The notes under the pieces were generated by a model. It had not been told where the DNA came from, did no database searches, and worked only from the letters and a program-made list of their open reading frames with translations. From Ceratotherium simum simum (Eukaryota > Chordata > Mammalia > Perissodactyla > Rhinocerotidae), in NCBI RefSeq assembly GCF_000283155.1, contig NW_004454166.1, forward strand, positions 5,567,140 to 5,631,139: DNA of 64,000 nucleotides, given 5' to 3'. Shown in pieces: positions 33,324 to 45,198 of this stretch. The stretch's first letter is position 1. Each line of letters opens with the position of its first letter. A program made the translations under genes and the position numbers.

Positions 33324-33590
33324 TGAGTTCCAACTCTGGCATCAGTCTAGTCCTGAGCTGGAGTCCTGGCCCTGTCCAGTTTGGCAGGGCACCGTTTGGC
33401 ATGACCACGGGCAAGTCACTTGACCTCTCTAAGACTCAATTTCCTCTTCTGCAAAATCGATGTAAATAACATTATCCTTCCTATTTCATAAGAATGTTGT
33501 GAAACTTACATGAAAAAATATATATGGTATAGCACAGTGCTTTACACATGGTAAGCTTTCAAATGTTAGCTATTATTATTATTAGCAAAG
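33324..33590 (+). mobile_element. MIR SINE, near full length
   Basis: TGAGTTCCAACTCTGGCATC, CACGGGCAAGTCACTTGACC, TCAATTTCCTCTTCTGCAAA, TAAGAATGTTGTGAAACTTA, AGCACAGTGCTTTACACATG, GTAAGCTTTCAAATGTTAGC: complete sense MIR order, with a TTA-rich end. Confidence 0.92.
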
Positions 33591-34962
33591 CATGGGAAAT
33601 TAATAGTTTATTTCATTTTTAGTTCAGTTGTTATGATGTTATTTGTGCAGTTAAAGAAACTTGTAACAGCTGTCTTTTAAAATGTAATGATTAAAGCTAC
33701 AGCCATCTCAGCAGGTAGCAAACTAAAACTATTAAAGCAAGGATAATAAAAAGACTATTTTAAAGATTTCACCAAGAGAAAAGAAAAAAGAATTGCTGAG
33801 ATGTCTTAACATAAGTTGCTAAACAAAGTCACGAAGACAATTAGAAGGAGCATAGGGAAGGGTAATGGGTGACGATAATTACAGCTGCCACCAGATACAC
33901 ACACATGCAAACATCTATGTGTCCTTTAGGAAGTTGATTAAGTCAGCAGAGGAGCAGAGAAAAGAGTAATTATTAAACCAGTCATGTTGCACTCCCCTCC
34001 ACCCAGCTTCTCCCCCACGGTGAAAGGGGTAGTGCAGCCACATCATCACATTCCTGCCAGGGAGCTTTGCCATTCGTGCTGGGTCCTTGTCTTTGACCTC
34101 ACCTCTCACTGTGGGTGAATGGGGCTTCCAGACACCACGTAACTGCATGGTCTGGGGGGGGTTCCCATTTGGGTTACTCTCAGCAGCTCTGTCCAGGTCT
34201 GGGGGGCTGGGTACACGATACTGAATTCACTCTAGCCATTTGGTGCCTGAAGCTTCGTGAGAAAAGAAGCATTTTATGCAGAAATCTGGACATATTCTGC
34301 AACCTTATGATGATTTTCATCGCCACAAAGGGCCAGATTATGATTTATAGGACTATTCCACGTTCTGTCTCTGTGTTACAAGTGGGAGTATCTATTAGAC
34401 TGAACTAGGCAGTGTTCTGTTTCCCCACCATGCCAGAATTTGCAAACACCCTCAGCGTGTGCACACACGTAATATCATATCATATATCATATCATACCAT
34501 ACCATGTTTAAGGAGTATAAAACAATATATAACCTGGTCAATGAAATTATGATGTCCTATTTTCTCCTGACTTCAAGTTCTCCACATTTCGACTGTGCTT
34601 CACCTCACAATTCTTACAGATGCTGGGAGCACTCCAGTCCAGAGCTGTGTCACTCCCCAGACCCAGCGGGAGGGACAGTCATCCTCTGACTGTAGCACTG
34701 TCAGGAGCCCTAGCTGGGCTCTCAGGTTTGCACTCTCCAGTGCTCCGTGCCCTCTGCATTTCCTCAGGTGGGCTCTCATCTCCCTGCCTTGGCACAGGGG
34801 CAGGGAATCCCTCCACTTTCCCTCGTGGTGCTACCATCTCATGTGCTTGCTCGTGGGCCATTTTTCCTCCTTCATTTCCACATAGTGTCTTGGCAGAAAT
34901 AATGCAACTCCAGGCCCAGTTTGAGCACTCCACCAACTTCAGTAGACATGACTTGTAGATCC
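33591..34962. other. Single-copy DNA with a pentamer microsatellite
   Basis: No gene recognised. Overlapping open frames at 34595-34958 on both strands reflect locally higher GC and have no known domain. A short ATATC/CATACC repeat lies at 34469-34505. Confidence 0.5.
34469..34505. repeat. Pentanucleotide microsatellite (TATCA-type)
   Basis: Imperfect runs of ATATCATATCATATATCATA shading into CATACCATACCATG. Confidence 0.85.
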
Positions 34963-35170
34963 GAGTTTTCTAACCTTGGCAGTCCTGACATTCCGGACTG
35001 GATGATTCTTTGTTTTGGGGGCTGTGCTGTGAATTGTAGGATGTTTAGCAGCATCTCTGGCCTCTAACCCCAAATGCCAGCTGCAGGTCCCCTTCAGTTG
35101 TGACAACAAAAATGTTCCCAGACGTTGCCAAATGTCCACTGGGAGACAAATAGCTCCTATTTAAGAACTT
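34963..35170 (-). mobile_element. MER5A hAT-Charlie MITE, second copy
   Basis: TTTTCTAACCTTGGCAGTCC, ATGATTCTTTGTTTTGGGGG, TTGTAGGATGTTTAGCAGCA, GACAACAAAAATGTTCCCAG and GTTGCCAAATGTCCACTGGG follow MER5A in the same orientation as the copy at 31469. Confidence 0.9.
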
Positions 35171-35284
35171 CTTTTCTATATGGTACTTCTGTATGACTTC
35201 CTGATCGCTTTTATGCAAAAAAAAAAAATGCCATTTAAATGAGCACAGTGATTTAAATATCATTATTCATCACCTGTAATTTAA

Positions 35285-35420
35285 AAGGGAGTTACTATTA
35301 AACCCATTTTTCAGGTGAGGAAATTAAGGTTCTATTTGCCAAATGTTACACAGTTAATAAGTGGTAATATCTGGATTTGAACATAGATTTCTCTAACTAC
35401 AACTCTCATCTTTTTTTCTA
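35285..35420 (-). mobile_element. MIR SINE, antisense, diverged
   Basis: AACCCATTTTTCAGGTGAGG, AAATTAAGGTTCTATTTGCC, TTACACAGTTAATAAGTGGT and ATCTGGATTTGAACATAG are the antisense MIR core. Confidence 0.78.
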
Positions 35421-35460
35421 CTACTTGACAGTGCAAACCAGAGTTTTTTTTAACTATAAA

Positions 35461-35830
35461 TGTCTTTGTCAGTTCGGGCTGCTATGACAAAAATACCACA
35501 GACTGGGTGGCTTAAACAATAAACATTCATTTTTCGCAGTTCTGGTGGCTGGGAAGTCCAAGATCAAGGTGCTGGCAGATTTGGTGTCTTCTGGGGGCCC
35601 ACTTCCTCCTTCATAGATGGCCTGTCTTCTCCCTGTGTTCTCACATGATGGAAGGAGCAAGAGAGTTCTGTGGGAGTCTCTTTTATAGGGGCACTAATCC
35701 CATTCATGAGGGCTCCATCCTCGTGAACCTAATCACCTCCCAAAGGCCCCACCTCCTAATACTATCACATTGAGGGTTAGGATTTCAACATATGAATTTA
35801 GGAGGGACACAAATCTTCAGTTCATAAGAG
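35461..35830 (-). mobile_element. MaLR (MLT1/MST-type) LTR
   Basis: TGTCTTTGTCAGTTCGGGCT, ACAGACTGGGTGGCTTAAAC, GCTGGGAAGTCCAAGATCAA, GGGGCACTAATCCCATTCAT, TCACCTCCCAAAGGCCCCAC and GGATTTCAACATATGAATTT are the reverse complement of a MaLR LTR. Flanking TATAA (35456 on) and TATAC (35831 on) suggest the 5-bp target duplication. No internal sequence adjoins it, so it is a solo LTR. Confidence 0.88.
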
Positions 35831-35912
35831 TATACATATTGCACATGGAGCAGTAAAGTAGCAAAGAAAAACATCAAAGAGCTATATCAGTTCAGCTGAC
35901 ATTACATTATTA

Positions 35913-36163
35913 TTATTATTATTTTTTGGTGAGGAAGATTACCCCTGAGCTGACATCTGTTGCCAGTCCTCCTCTTTTTTCTGAGAAAGATTGGCCCTGG
36001 GCCAACACCCATGCCCATCTTCCTCCACTTTATATGTGGGAAGCCTGCCACAGCATGGCCTGATAAGTGTGCGTAGGTCCACACCTGGGATCCGAACCTG
36101 TGAACCCCAGGCCGCTGAAGCAGAGCGTGTGAACTTAACCACTATGCCACCGGGCCAGCCTCT
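35913..36163 (-). mobile_element. ERE SINE, antisense
   Basis: GGTGAGGAAGATTACCCCTG at its 3' side, GCCTGCCACAGCATGGCC body, GGGATCCGAACCTGTGAACC B-box region, TTAACCACTATGCCACCGGG A-box region and GGCCAGCC head. Duplications GACATTACATTATTA (35898-35912) and GTCACTGCATTATTA (36164-36178) flank it. Confidence 0.94.
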
Positions 36164-36178
36164 GTCACTGCATTATTA

Positions 36179-37044
36179 AGGTGTGAAATATGTTTTAGAA
36201 CAAATAATTTTCTTACAATTTTGCCTTCTAGTTAAATGGTAAGTAACTTATCTTTGAGGGTAATTAGATTCACAAGGTTTTCCTTTCCCCAAGCATATTG
36301 GGTCTCTCAGTTGAAGCTTTATAAAACAGATTTCAAACTGATCGGTTCACATAACTGAAAAGTCCAGATATAGTTCTGGCTTCAGTTAAGGCTTCATGCA
36401 GTGGTTCAAAAACTTTCGCCAAGGACTTTTTCCTCTCCATCTTTCAATTGCCTTTCTTAACGCCAACTTCATCCTCAGGTTTCACACTATGGGCCAGCAG
36501 ATCTAGGCTCTCCCTTTATAGTAGTTCAGGCCTCATAGCTTCACATTATACCATCCAAAAAGAAGAGAGATTCTTCTGTGGTAGCCCCACAAAAGAGAGA
36601 GAGTCAACTCCTTTTTCTCTTAAGCCCCAGAAAATATGTCATTTGCCTCTCCTTGAGTCATATGCCCATCCCCGAACCAATCATTGCAGCCAGAGGCTTG
36701 GATTTGTGATTTGCTTTGGCTAATCAAGGCTCAACTCTGGAGTATGGATAGAGTCAGTTGCCTTCAAATCATAGAGCAAAATTGAAGAGAAGTGGTACCT
36801 GAAGGTAAGTTGGGAATATGATCCAAGAAGATGGGGGAATGGATGCTAGGGAGGGCCAAATAATATGCTTCTATGCCAATTCTGTTAACCTGCCTCCTAC
36901 AGTTGGTAGTTTTCATTATTTAACAGCCCCTGTCATTCAGTCAGAAGCTCTCTCAATCGTGGGGACTCCAGAGCCAGACTGTCCTCACTGCAAGTACGAT
37001 AGCGCTTCATTCTTCAAGTGCAAAGGAAAGGGACTTGCTGTTTT
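36179..37044. other. Single-copy DNA, no gene seen
   Basis: No repeat or exon recognised. Confidence 0.5.
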
Positions 37045-37262
37045 TGATCACCTACTGTATACCAAGCAAGTCACATACACTGTACCATATCTTCCTACAG
37101 CCACCCTGGGAGGTAGCTATTGTTATTCCACTTTAAAGAGGAGGAAATGGAAGCTCAGAGGGGTGAAGTGGCTTGCCTAAAGTCATACCACCTATAAGAA
37201 GCAGAACATGGATTCAAACTGTTGTGTTTTTCATTCTGAAGCCTGTGCTTTTTATCACCAAA
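37045..37262 (-). mobile_element. MIR SINE, antisense
   Basis: GATCACCTACTGTATACCAA, CACCCTGGGAGGTAGCTATT, AGAGGAGGAAATGGAAGCTC, AGAGGGGTGAAGTGGCTTGC, GAACATGGATTCAAACTGTT and GAAGCCTGTGCTTTTTATCA give the antisense MIR. A 120-codon open frame crossing it is therefore not a gene. Confidence 0.88.
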
Positions 37263-40200
37263 AGTGAACCCTCCAGAAGAAGATCCATCAATGAATATAT
37301 ATCTACTGAGAATCTATTATTTATCAAGAAATATGCTCGACATTATTTGTGTAAGAATGAATATAAAGCATTTTCCCTTTTCCCCAGGAGTAAATAAATG
37401 GAAGATGGAAAGAAAATAGGAAAAATAAAAGCCTTGTATAATGAGAGGATCCTTAGCCATCCTTAGCCGTCTAGACAGTGCCTAGAAAATCAGCATCAAC
37501 ATGTAATATCAAGAGCATCTACAGCAATGGGGAAGCAATTTCTTCAGCGGAAGTGCAGTGCACAACTTCTTTAGGCAGCAACACCGAGTCCCCAGAGAAA
37601 TTAGCGGCAGCTGGAGCAGCCCTGCAATGATGTGAGAATCAAAGCAGCACTTGAGAAAGAGGGCAGGCCCGCAGTATATGGGACAGTCCCATTATCAAGT
37701 ACTTCAGCTGTGCCCCCAGGTTGGGGATCCCTCAGGGAATTCCTGTTAGAGAAAGATGGTACACCAATACACATGAGCATGAGTTCTGCTAACATTCAAA
37801 CTCCTCAGTCTGGAATAGAACAAACAAGAAGAGCTTTGCTCATTTCTGGGTTACCTTGAGAAGCCAATGTAGCTGTAAAATTTGTTTGTGCTCTTCATCT
37901 GATAGGGTATTATGTGAATTTTGTTCAGCTCTGGCAAGGATATGGCTTTTAGCTATACCAAAATGCAACAAATGACCCCTTACCCAACTCTGTCTCCATA
38001 TACCTCATACCTGCCACCCTAAACCCATGTAAAACTTTGAAGGATTGTGAGTGAAACTCAGTCCTTTGCCTGTGAGCCATAATACACAGTCAGATGGCAC
38101 AAACATAAATAGCAGTTTCTCTATTATATGTCTCAGAGAACATGGGCAGTTGTCTGTGATTTGGCTTGTTCTGCAGGTAGCCTAGAGCAAGAGCCCTCAA
38201 ATTAGGTGCTGCAGAGAACCAGGCTTCAGAGAGAGTCTCAAGATGGCAAGGGGCGGGGGCAGGCGGAAGCCTGTGTGTTTCCTCCCTCTTCCCCTTCTCC
38301 CAGGCACCTCCACTGCAGTGCTTCTAATACTGGAGCCCTATGTTAGCCTGTGTCTGCAAACAACACTTCACTAGTATCAAAGGTTTAAAAGCCATCGTCC
38401 TGGAAGGAAACACCATATTTCTGCCTCTGAAACATCTGAGATATTCTCAGAATGATGGGTCCTAAAACAATATGGAAGCCAACAGCTATGGAGGACACTA
38501 GCTATGGGGGGCCAGTCTCTCCTGATTTTGCGTGGAAACATGTTACTTGGTATATAATAGTGCTGGTCATGACATCCAGAAAATAGAATTTCCAGAACTT
38601 TTGTGAGACCATTCATCATATTCTGAGACCCCCCCCACCCCCCAATGAGAATTAAATCCTTTCACTAATTCACCCACAGCCAACAAGGCCCTGTGATGAT
38701 AAGTTCTAAGTAAGCGCCAGGGCCTTCAGCCTTTGGATTGTCCATCCTGACTAGTGGCAGCGTAAGGAGGCTACAGACTATTTTCCACCTGACCTGCCAC
38801 CTAAGAGTATTAGGAAATGCATTTAAGACATGGACTAGGTAAATTATGCTATATTTTGAGGTAAATTTGAGCTCCTCTGGGAAATGATGAAATGACAATT
38901 CTAATGTAAAATGAAAGACCCAATTAGTTCCATCAATTTAAAGAAAATTATGTATGAATATATATATGTGAAACATATAATATCTAAATGTATATAGCCA
39001 AACCAGTACTTCATCATTGTAGAAACCAAGTAGTCAGTTTTTAGATTGTATTTTTAAAAAATTTTAACAAGTTATGTAACAAGATGAAACCCCTGTCTGA
39101 ATTCCTCTCCTGGTCCTGTTAATATGTTAGAACCTATGGCTTGATAGCTGGGTCTAAATCTCTCCCATCTTATAAAGATGGAATAACAAATTCTCTCATC
39201 TCCCTAGAGGGCTTTTATGAGGACTAATAAAAAGATTCCATTGTGCATTAGCCTCTGACAGTTGACAATGTAACAAGCTGAATAAAATGGAAAGATTCTG
39301 CAAAGAGAATTTTGTCTACAAATCAGGTGGTGAGTGTCTTTGCTGTTGTTGATGGTTACACATTAACAATCGTTAAAAATGTTCTGCCAGGAAAATAGTA
39401 AAGATTCCATGGCCATATCCAAAAAGATACAATTCACTATTGAATATGGAACATTCATTTCAGTTCATAATAGGGAACATAATTAAAAGCTTCCATTTTG
39501 ATGACTGATTTTTTTTTCTCTTCTTAATTGAACCCAAAGTTACTGATGTTCCGGCCTCTGTCGTTGAGTCTTTGAGGGAGTGTGTTTTATTTCTTCCTTA
39601 TAAAGAGGGCGTTCTGGTGGTGGTCTTACTTGGGAGAGAAAATGCACTGTAGGCTCTTTCCAAGTGCCTGTAGCTGGCCTAGGGTTGGTGTTTATAGACG
39701 CTGTGGAGGAGATTGGTAGGTGTAAGGACTGTGTTAGCGTGTTGGGCCTGAATTTGTGCCTGTTCAGGAATCTGTCATTTGGAGTCATTTGAGGAATGAA
39801 TTTTACCAGCAGTTCCTCCTTAAGTGAAAAGAATCATTAAGCCAATTCTTTTTGAGCTCATGACATCTTTAATGTTTCTTATGGGCCATTTGTGGAATGA
39901 AATATTGTCACTGCTCACACCGCAGCTTCCTGAAAATAGAAGGCACTACAGACCGATTTAACAAGGGCCATGCCTCACCTGGCTGTGCAAGGCTGACAGG
40001 CTCATTCGGGTCCCACAGAGCTCACCCAAGGCAAGAGCCAGACCACTACCACACAAGGAGTCACTCATAAACTCCCAGATTTCCAGAACTTCTCATCCCA
40101 ACTGCAAAATTTGCCTGTGCAGCTAAACATGAAGTAGGAGCATATAGTAAAGACAGCTGGAAATGAGCCATAATAGAAAGGCTCAGAGCAGTCAGCCGGA

Positions 40201-40464
40201 GTGAGATGCTTCTGACACAACCTGTCACGCCCCATGCTTACTTCTGTGCCGCATTCGCCTTTGGAGGGTTCATACACCCCTACTTAGCGTTACTCCCCCA
40301 TTGTGCCCCGTACCTGTCTAGCCAAACAATATAACTTAAAAATGTCAAATATTAGAGACAATGATTTGGTGGTTATGAAGACGCTTTTGTAAAAATGATA
40401 GATCCACTCCTGTTACGTCAAACCAAATATAAATATTGGGGCTTAGAGGGCCTTTAGGATCAAC
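37263..40464. other. Long single-copy stretch
   Basis: About 3.2 kb without a recognised gene. A short L2-like antisense end may occupy 37283-37345. A 10-bp tandem pair ATCCTTAGCC lies at 37449-37468. A C-run is at 38630-38642. Confidence 0.45.
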
Positions 40465-40610
40465 CCGTCAATACCACTTATTTTGCAGCTGGGGAAACTG
40501 AGGCACAAAGAGATTAGAGTCACTTGTCCAGGGTCACACAGTAAATTTAATGAGAACACTAAGACCCAACCCCATGTCTCCTGACTCTCAGTTCACCGTT
40601 CTTTCGATAG
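40465..40610 (-). mobile_element. MIR SINE, antisense
   Basis: TTTTGCAGCTGGGGAAACTG, AGGCACAAAGAGATTAGAGT, CACTTGTCCAGGGTCACACA and GTCTCCTGACTCTCAGTTCA. Confidence 0.85.
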
Positions 40611-41689
40611 GACCAAAGAAGCCAGGCTTCTTTTCATCTGTTGCCATCTCAGCTCCTGTATTTCCTCTCTGTCCTGATGGTTCAACTGCTTGCACTCTGG
40701 ACGGGTGTCATGGCAGCTTTGTCTAAAGGTGCGTTTCCCGGGCAACATGTTGCTTATGTGGCAGGACAATATTTTGAGATATTAATGTGTGCGTACATGC
40801 GTGTGTGTTTATTTCCTCCCCCACCCACCCCATTCCGTTTCAACACCAAGCATATAGCCAGGGGCTCAGTGTGCTTTTTTAATCACAGGGATGTATGCCA
40901 GGGAGAACAGCTGAAGCTGCTTAAGCTTCCTAGCTTTTCTTGTGTTTTATCAAAGTTTATACTCCTTAAAGTGGTTATGCTAGGAGACCTGGAGGGACAG
41001 GGGAAGAAGTAGGGTGCTCTTAGGGCCAGGAGAGAGAAAGAAGGAGAATATTCCCCAAGACTAGAAAAGAGGAACGAAATGGGTGGGTCTTTCAATTAAT
41101 GGGACATATGTCCTGCTGGGTGGCAGAACTTCTGTGAGGTGGCAAGACCTCAAGGTGATGACCACATGGGGCCCCCAAGGAGGCTGGACCTTGGGCCCTG
41201 GGGCTCTGAGCCCCAGCAAAGATGCCTGTGCTATAACTGTGGCACAGAAGCAGCCAAGCCACGGGAACTTGAGGGAACTGCATGAGCTGGATACTGAGGG
41301 CTTCAGGGCTACCCAGTGTAGACCAACACCCCGAGGGCCTGTTAGATGCACTGTTAAGATCCTGTGGGGGAGTTCCAATAATTATGACAGAATAAATTTC
41401 CTGTAGCCCAGTGTGATGGTGGCTCAAACTCAGATATAAATTGACTTAAAAAAATAAAGAAATGGGATTTTTTAACACCCTAGTTTATAGGCAAGATTTT
41501 TACCTGCTACATTTGTATTAAAAATTTTATCAAAGCATGGGTATTACATTTGCCTCAACAACTGGAATCCTAGCAACATTTTTTAAGTGTCTAAAAAGAC
41601 CCAACTTCAAAACTAATGATTTGCTCCAGAAAGGTTTATGGTATGGTGCAGGCTTTGTCTGCTCTGTAAAGTCTGTCCAGACCAGACAC
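40611..41689. other. Single-copy DNA, no gene seen
   Basis: Open frames of 100-123 codons overlap on both strands between 40641 and 41427. None shows a domain, consistent codon bias or splice context I trust. Confidence 0.45.
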
Positions 41690-41895
41690 ACCCCGCCCTG
41701 GGCTCTACTCCATCTTGTAAATGCATCTATAGTTGCACTTGACCCTCTGCATTGTAACTATTGGTGTATAGGACTGTCTCCTCTGCTAGACTGCGAGCTC
41801 TTTAAATGTAGGGTCTGTGCCATATTCTTCAGTGTATCCCCAGGAACCAGCACAAACACAGGCATGTAGGAGACCATCAGTAAATCTGTATATGC
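41690..41895 (+). mobile_element. L2 LINE 3'-end fragment, sense
   Basis: CTCTGCTAGACTGCGAGCTC, TTTAAATGTAGGGTCTGTGC and CTTCAGTGTATCCCCAGGAA CCAGCACAAACACAGGCATG follow the L2 3' end ('actagactgtgagctcc...tgtatccccagcgcctagc'). Confidence 0.7.
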
Positions 41896-42424
41896 TGCAG
41901 TCTGAGCTGTGGCTTTCCCGTAGCATTTTCCCTCTAAAGGGTTTCAGGGCAAATTGTGGGTCAGCAGCTCAGGCTACGCCTAATTTCATTGTGAGGTTAA
42001 AAAAAAACAAACCCCAAACCTATGCATTCTTCATTTGACATAATGAAAACAGAAGGGCCCAAAGTTATTTAGAAGCTGTGAGGTTTCTAGCTTGTCAATT
42101 TTGTTGCTGCTTTTGCTTTCAACTTAGGTCAATTCAGCAAACTCAAGGAGAGTATCTAGGATGTTGGGGGCACTTGGCTCTGTGCTAGGAGGAAGTGTGC
42201 GTGGGCACATGCGCCCACGTGCGTTCTCCACCAAGGAGCTCCCAGCGTATTAGGGAGTGCAGGCAAAACCAATCTAGATGGTGGAAAAGATCATGTTGCA
42301 AATTATCTCACTGAGGAGGCCCCCTTCCAGGCTAACGTAAACCCACCTGACTGAGCCTTGGTGCAAATGCCGACCCACACCAGGCACACACGGTATGGGT
42401 GTGGGGGTACAAACGCGGGATTTA
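41896..42424. other. Mostly single-copy DNA, with a GC-rich hairpin
   Basis: At 42200-42225 GTGCGTGGGC and GCCCACGTGC form an imperfect hairpin around ACATGC. It lies in sequence that may be an L2-like antisense end (ACCAAGGAGCTCCCAGCGTA). Confidence 0.4.
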
Positions 42425-42560
42425 GAAAGCAAGGAGTTAGGTTCAAATCCTTTATTTGGATCTTAGTTTCTTCAATTTCCTCATCTGTAAGTAGATGTAA
42501 TATTTGCCTCAGAGGTTTGGTGAGAATATATCATACTTAAAAGTGCAGTGTAAAAAAAAA
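42425..42560 (+). mobile_element. MIR SINE fragment, sense
   Basis: GAGTTAGGTTCAAATCCTTT, TCAATTTCCTCATCTGTAAG and TTGCCTCAGAGGTTTGGTGA. Confidence 0.78.
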
Positions 42561-44260
42561 GTTAAAAGGAGACACTGTCAAAGAAAGAATAAGTATATAA
42601 AACATGTCAGGTAATTGAGTGGAGAGAATAGAAAATAAAGAAGTAGAAAGGGCAAATAAAGTCTATTTAATAAATTTAAACACCACAGAAGAAAAGAAAC
42701 TGGACAGAGTTGATGTTGACAGTAAATTCCAGTGGGACTATGGGGATATGATATACTGGGGGAGATGAGATTATTTAAAAGCAGAACCAATTAAGTTCGC
42801 CATAAATGCTACACAGGAACCAAGAAGTCATAATTTAAAAGAGTGAAATAGTCAATTCAGTGTAGAGGTAGAAGGTGACTGGATGGCGTAGCAGCTAAAT
42901 TTGGGGGATAGGGAGTTGGCAGGTGAGGAACAAGAGGAAGTTAATGGAAATTTGCAGGGAAGAAATACAAAATACGTGAGTTGAAAGAATCATGAGGAAA
43001 GATCCCTCTCCCCAAGTCACTATATTATTTACCTAGGAATCAAAATAAAGTGTTTTGAGCTGCAGCCACCAAGGAGATTCATATGACCAAACTGGCCATT
43101 TCCGTGACCTACCCTGTCCAAAATCAGCCAATTCTTAACTTAGAATGAAAAAATGAGTAGGTCTGCTCCCAGAAGTTTGTGTTGTTTGTTATTGGATCAA
43201 AGCCACAATCACACATTAATTCTTAAGCATAATTTTATATTGAAATGAAGATAAAGTGTTATCTACAATCTACATTTGAGAGCTCATTTCCCGGTTTCTG
43301 CAATAAGATCTTACCAAAATCTTTAACAGGAAGTAAAATTCAGAATCAAAACTGACCATAATTTAGAGAACCCATTTGGAGGGTCGCAGTCAGCAGATTC
43401 TAGAGCCTCTCCAAGTTCTGTGCCTTGCCAAGTGACTGAAGTGGAGAGGTAATTTGACTATTGCCTTCTGACTTTAATTAATGTTTAATACGCAGAGGCA
43501 AAAGTGCACTTCCTCTTGTAAGTTCTCATTAGTCCCTTTTGAATCAGTTAACACTCTGTTTATAAAGATGTGGATATTTTCTCTAATTACTGTAATTTTG
43601 GCTGCTGCTATAAAAATCAGTTTACTATGTCACACTGTCAGAGATCATTTCAGATGCCTACCTACTTCTCCCCTCCCTCCCCTGGAAACCATCCAGTGAT
43701 CTCTGGAAATTAAACGCAGTAAAAGGTTTAATAAAAGAAAGGAAAATCTAGACATATCATGTCTCATGTCAAGCCCTTCCAGAATAAAACCAGAATGTAC
43801 TCATCAGGGTGATGAAATGTAGTCTGTTTAAACATTAAGGATGTGGATGCAGAGTTCTGTTACTTATAATAAATTTCATTATTGTAAGATCCAATTCATT
43901 CTGCAGAACAAGAATGAATTGAGATGATTTATGCTCTTCGAAGCACATTTCCCACTCCTGGTATTTCCTTCCATGTGGAGAGATATCAGTGAGGGTGTAA
44001 ACCCTGGCCTCTCTCCACCCCTTCAGTTCTGCCCTCCCTGGGGTGGAATAAGTGTCATCACTGGCAAGTTTGGAAGAGGAACTGAGCATGTGTGGCTCAG
44101 CTTCTTCCTCCTTCCTTGCTCTTGGGAACCAGATACCACAGGAAACGTGTTCTAGTCTGTTCCTGCTCTGTGGGGAGGGGCCGTGGTTTTTTAGCGTTGT
44201 CTATGACTGAGTAGGTAAGTCCACTTAATTCTGTAATATTAGGAGATCCATCTCAGCCAC
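42561..44260. other. Single-copy DNA, no gene seen
   Basis: No recognised repeat or exon. Confidence 0.5.
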
Positions 44261-44304
44261 ATGCTGTAACCCAGCCTTTAGAATGCTGTAACCCAGCCTT
44301 TAGA
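44261..44304. repeat. Exact 22-bp tandem duplication
   Basis: The unit 44261-44282 (ATGCTGTAACCCAGCCTTTA plus GA) is repeated without change at 44283-44304. Confidence 0.97.
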
Positions 44305-44446
44305 AGTAATGAGGGACTATCTTCATCTCTCTCACATCTTCTCTTGCTCTCTCTTATTTGATTCAAAACACTTGGTGGGCAAAATTGGGTGCTATTTACC
44401 AGCTCCCTTAAAAGTCAGCACCACCAAACACGAAGGCTGGTAATTC

Positions 44447-44474
44447 AAAAACAAAACAAAACAAAACAAAAACA
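44447..44474. repeat. (AAAAC)n microsatellite
   Basis: Five or so units of AAAAC between CTGGTAATTC and CACCACTC. Confidence 0.9.
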
Positions 44475-44704
44475 CCACTCTTTTTTAGGCATGTTTTTAA
44501 GGAGTTGTTTTTTTTTTAATTAGTCACTCTCTTTTCTGAGTTTTCAGTGTAAATTCTTCTGTACTCTCTGCCTTTTAGTGTTTAACTAATTCTGAATCTA
44601 TTTAATAAAAAGGAGGGTAGGGAACAGACCTAGCTGTCAATGGCCGCAATTTTCCTTGGCAGGAAGCTGTAGCTCTTCATGCATTGATATTTTTCCTCTG
44701 TTGT

Positions 44705-44832
44705 GTTAGGAATTATGTTCCCCATTTTACTGAGACTAGGTGAGGTTGAGTAACTTGCCCAAGTTCACACAGCTGGTTAGCAGCAGAGTGGGGAATGGAA
44801 CTCTCCAGCTCCAAGGCCAGAGCGTTTTTTTC
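44705..44832 (-). mobile_element. MIR SINE, antisense
   Basis: TGTTCCCCATTTTACTGAGA, GGTTGAGTAACTTGCCCAAG, TTCACACAGCTGGTTAGCAG and GAATGGAACTCTCCAGCTCC. Confidence 0.88.
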
Positions 44833-45098
44833 AGGAAAACTTTCACTACATCTCTCCCCGCAACCCCTACCCCGGTGTCCTATCCTTGCACTGTCATGGC
44901 CAGTAGGAGAGGAGGAGAGGGGAATAAGGGAACAGAAAATGGCGTCCCGATAAAGAACATTTGTTGAAAGAGGGCAGCGATCTGCTTGGAAGCCATCTTT
45001 AGCCTATAGTCACCTGGCTATAAATTGAGCCTTTTTTAAAAGTTTTGGTTTCTTTCTGCCCCCAAACAGGTTAAGCCATATGTATATATAAACATATA

Positions 45099-45198
45099 NN
45101 NNNNNNNNNNNNNNNNNNNNNNNNNNNNNNNNNNNNNNNNNNNNNNNNNNNNNNNNNNNNNNNNNNNNNNNNNNNNNNNNNNNNNNNNNNNNNNNNNN
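45099..45198. other. Assembly gap of exactly 100 N
   Basis: One hundred undetermined bases lie between ATGTATATATAAACATATA and ATATATATATGT. The round length suggests a placeholder for a gap of unknown size, and the AT-repeat flanks suggest a (TA)n microsatellite that resisted assembly. The open frame that spans it is meaningless. Confidence 0.97.

Noticed and set aside
34595..34958. Cluster of proline/serine-rich frames on both strands as a coding exon
   Set aside because: Competing frames in both directions reflect raised GC content; no domain, and no convincing splice pair.
36818..37180. 120-codon plus-strand open frame as a gene
   Set aside because: Its second half is an antisense MIR.
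44261..44304. CRISPR-like direct repeats
   Set aside because: Only two adjacent units without spacers, in a mammalian genome; it is a simple tandem duplication.
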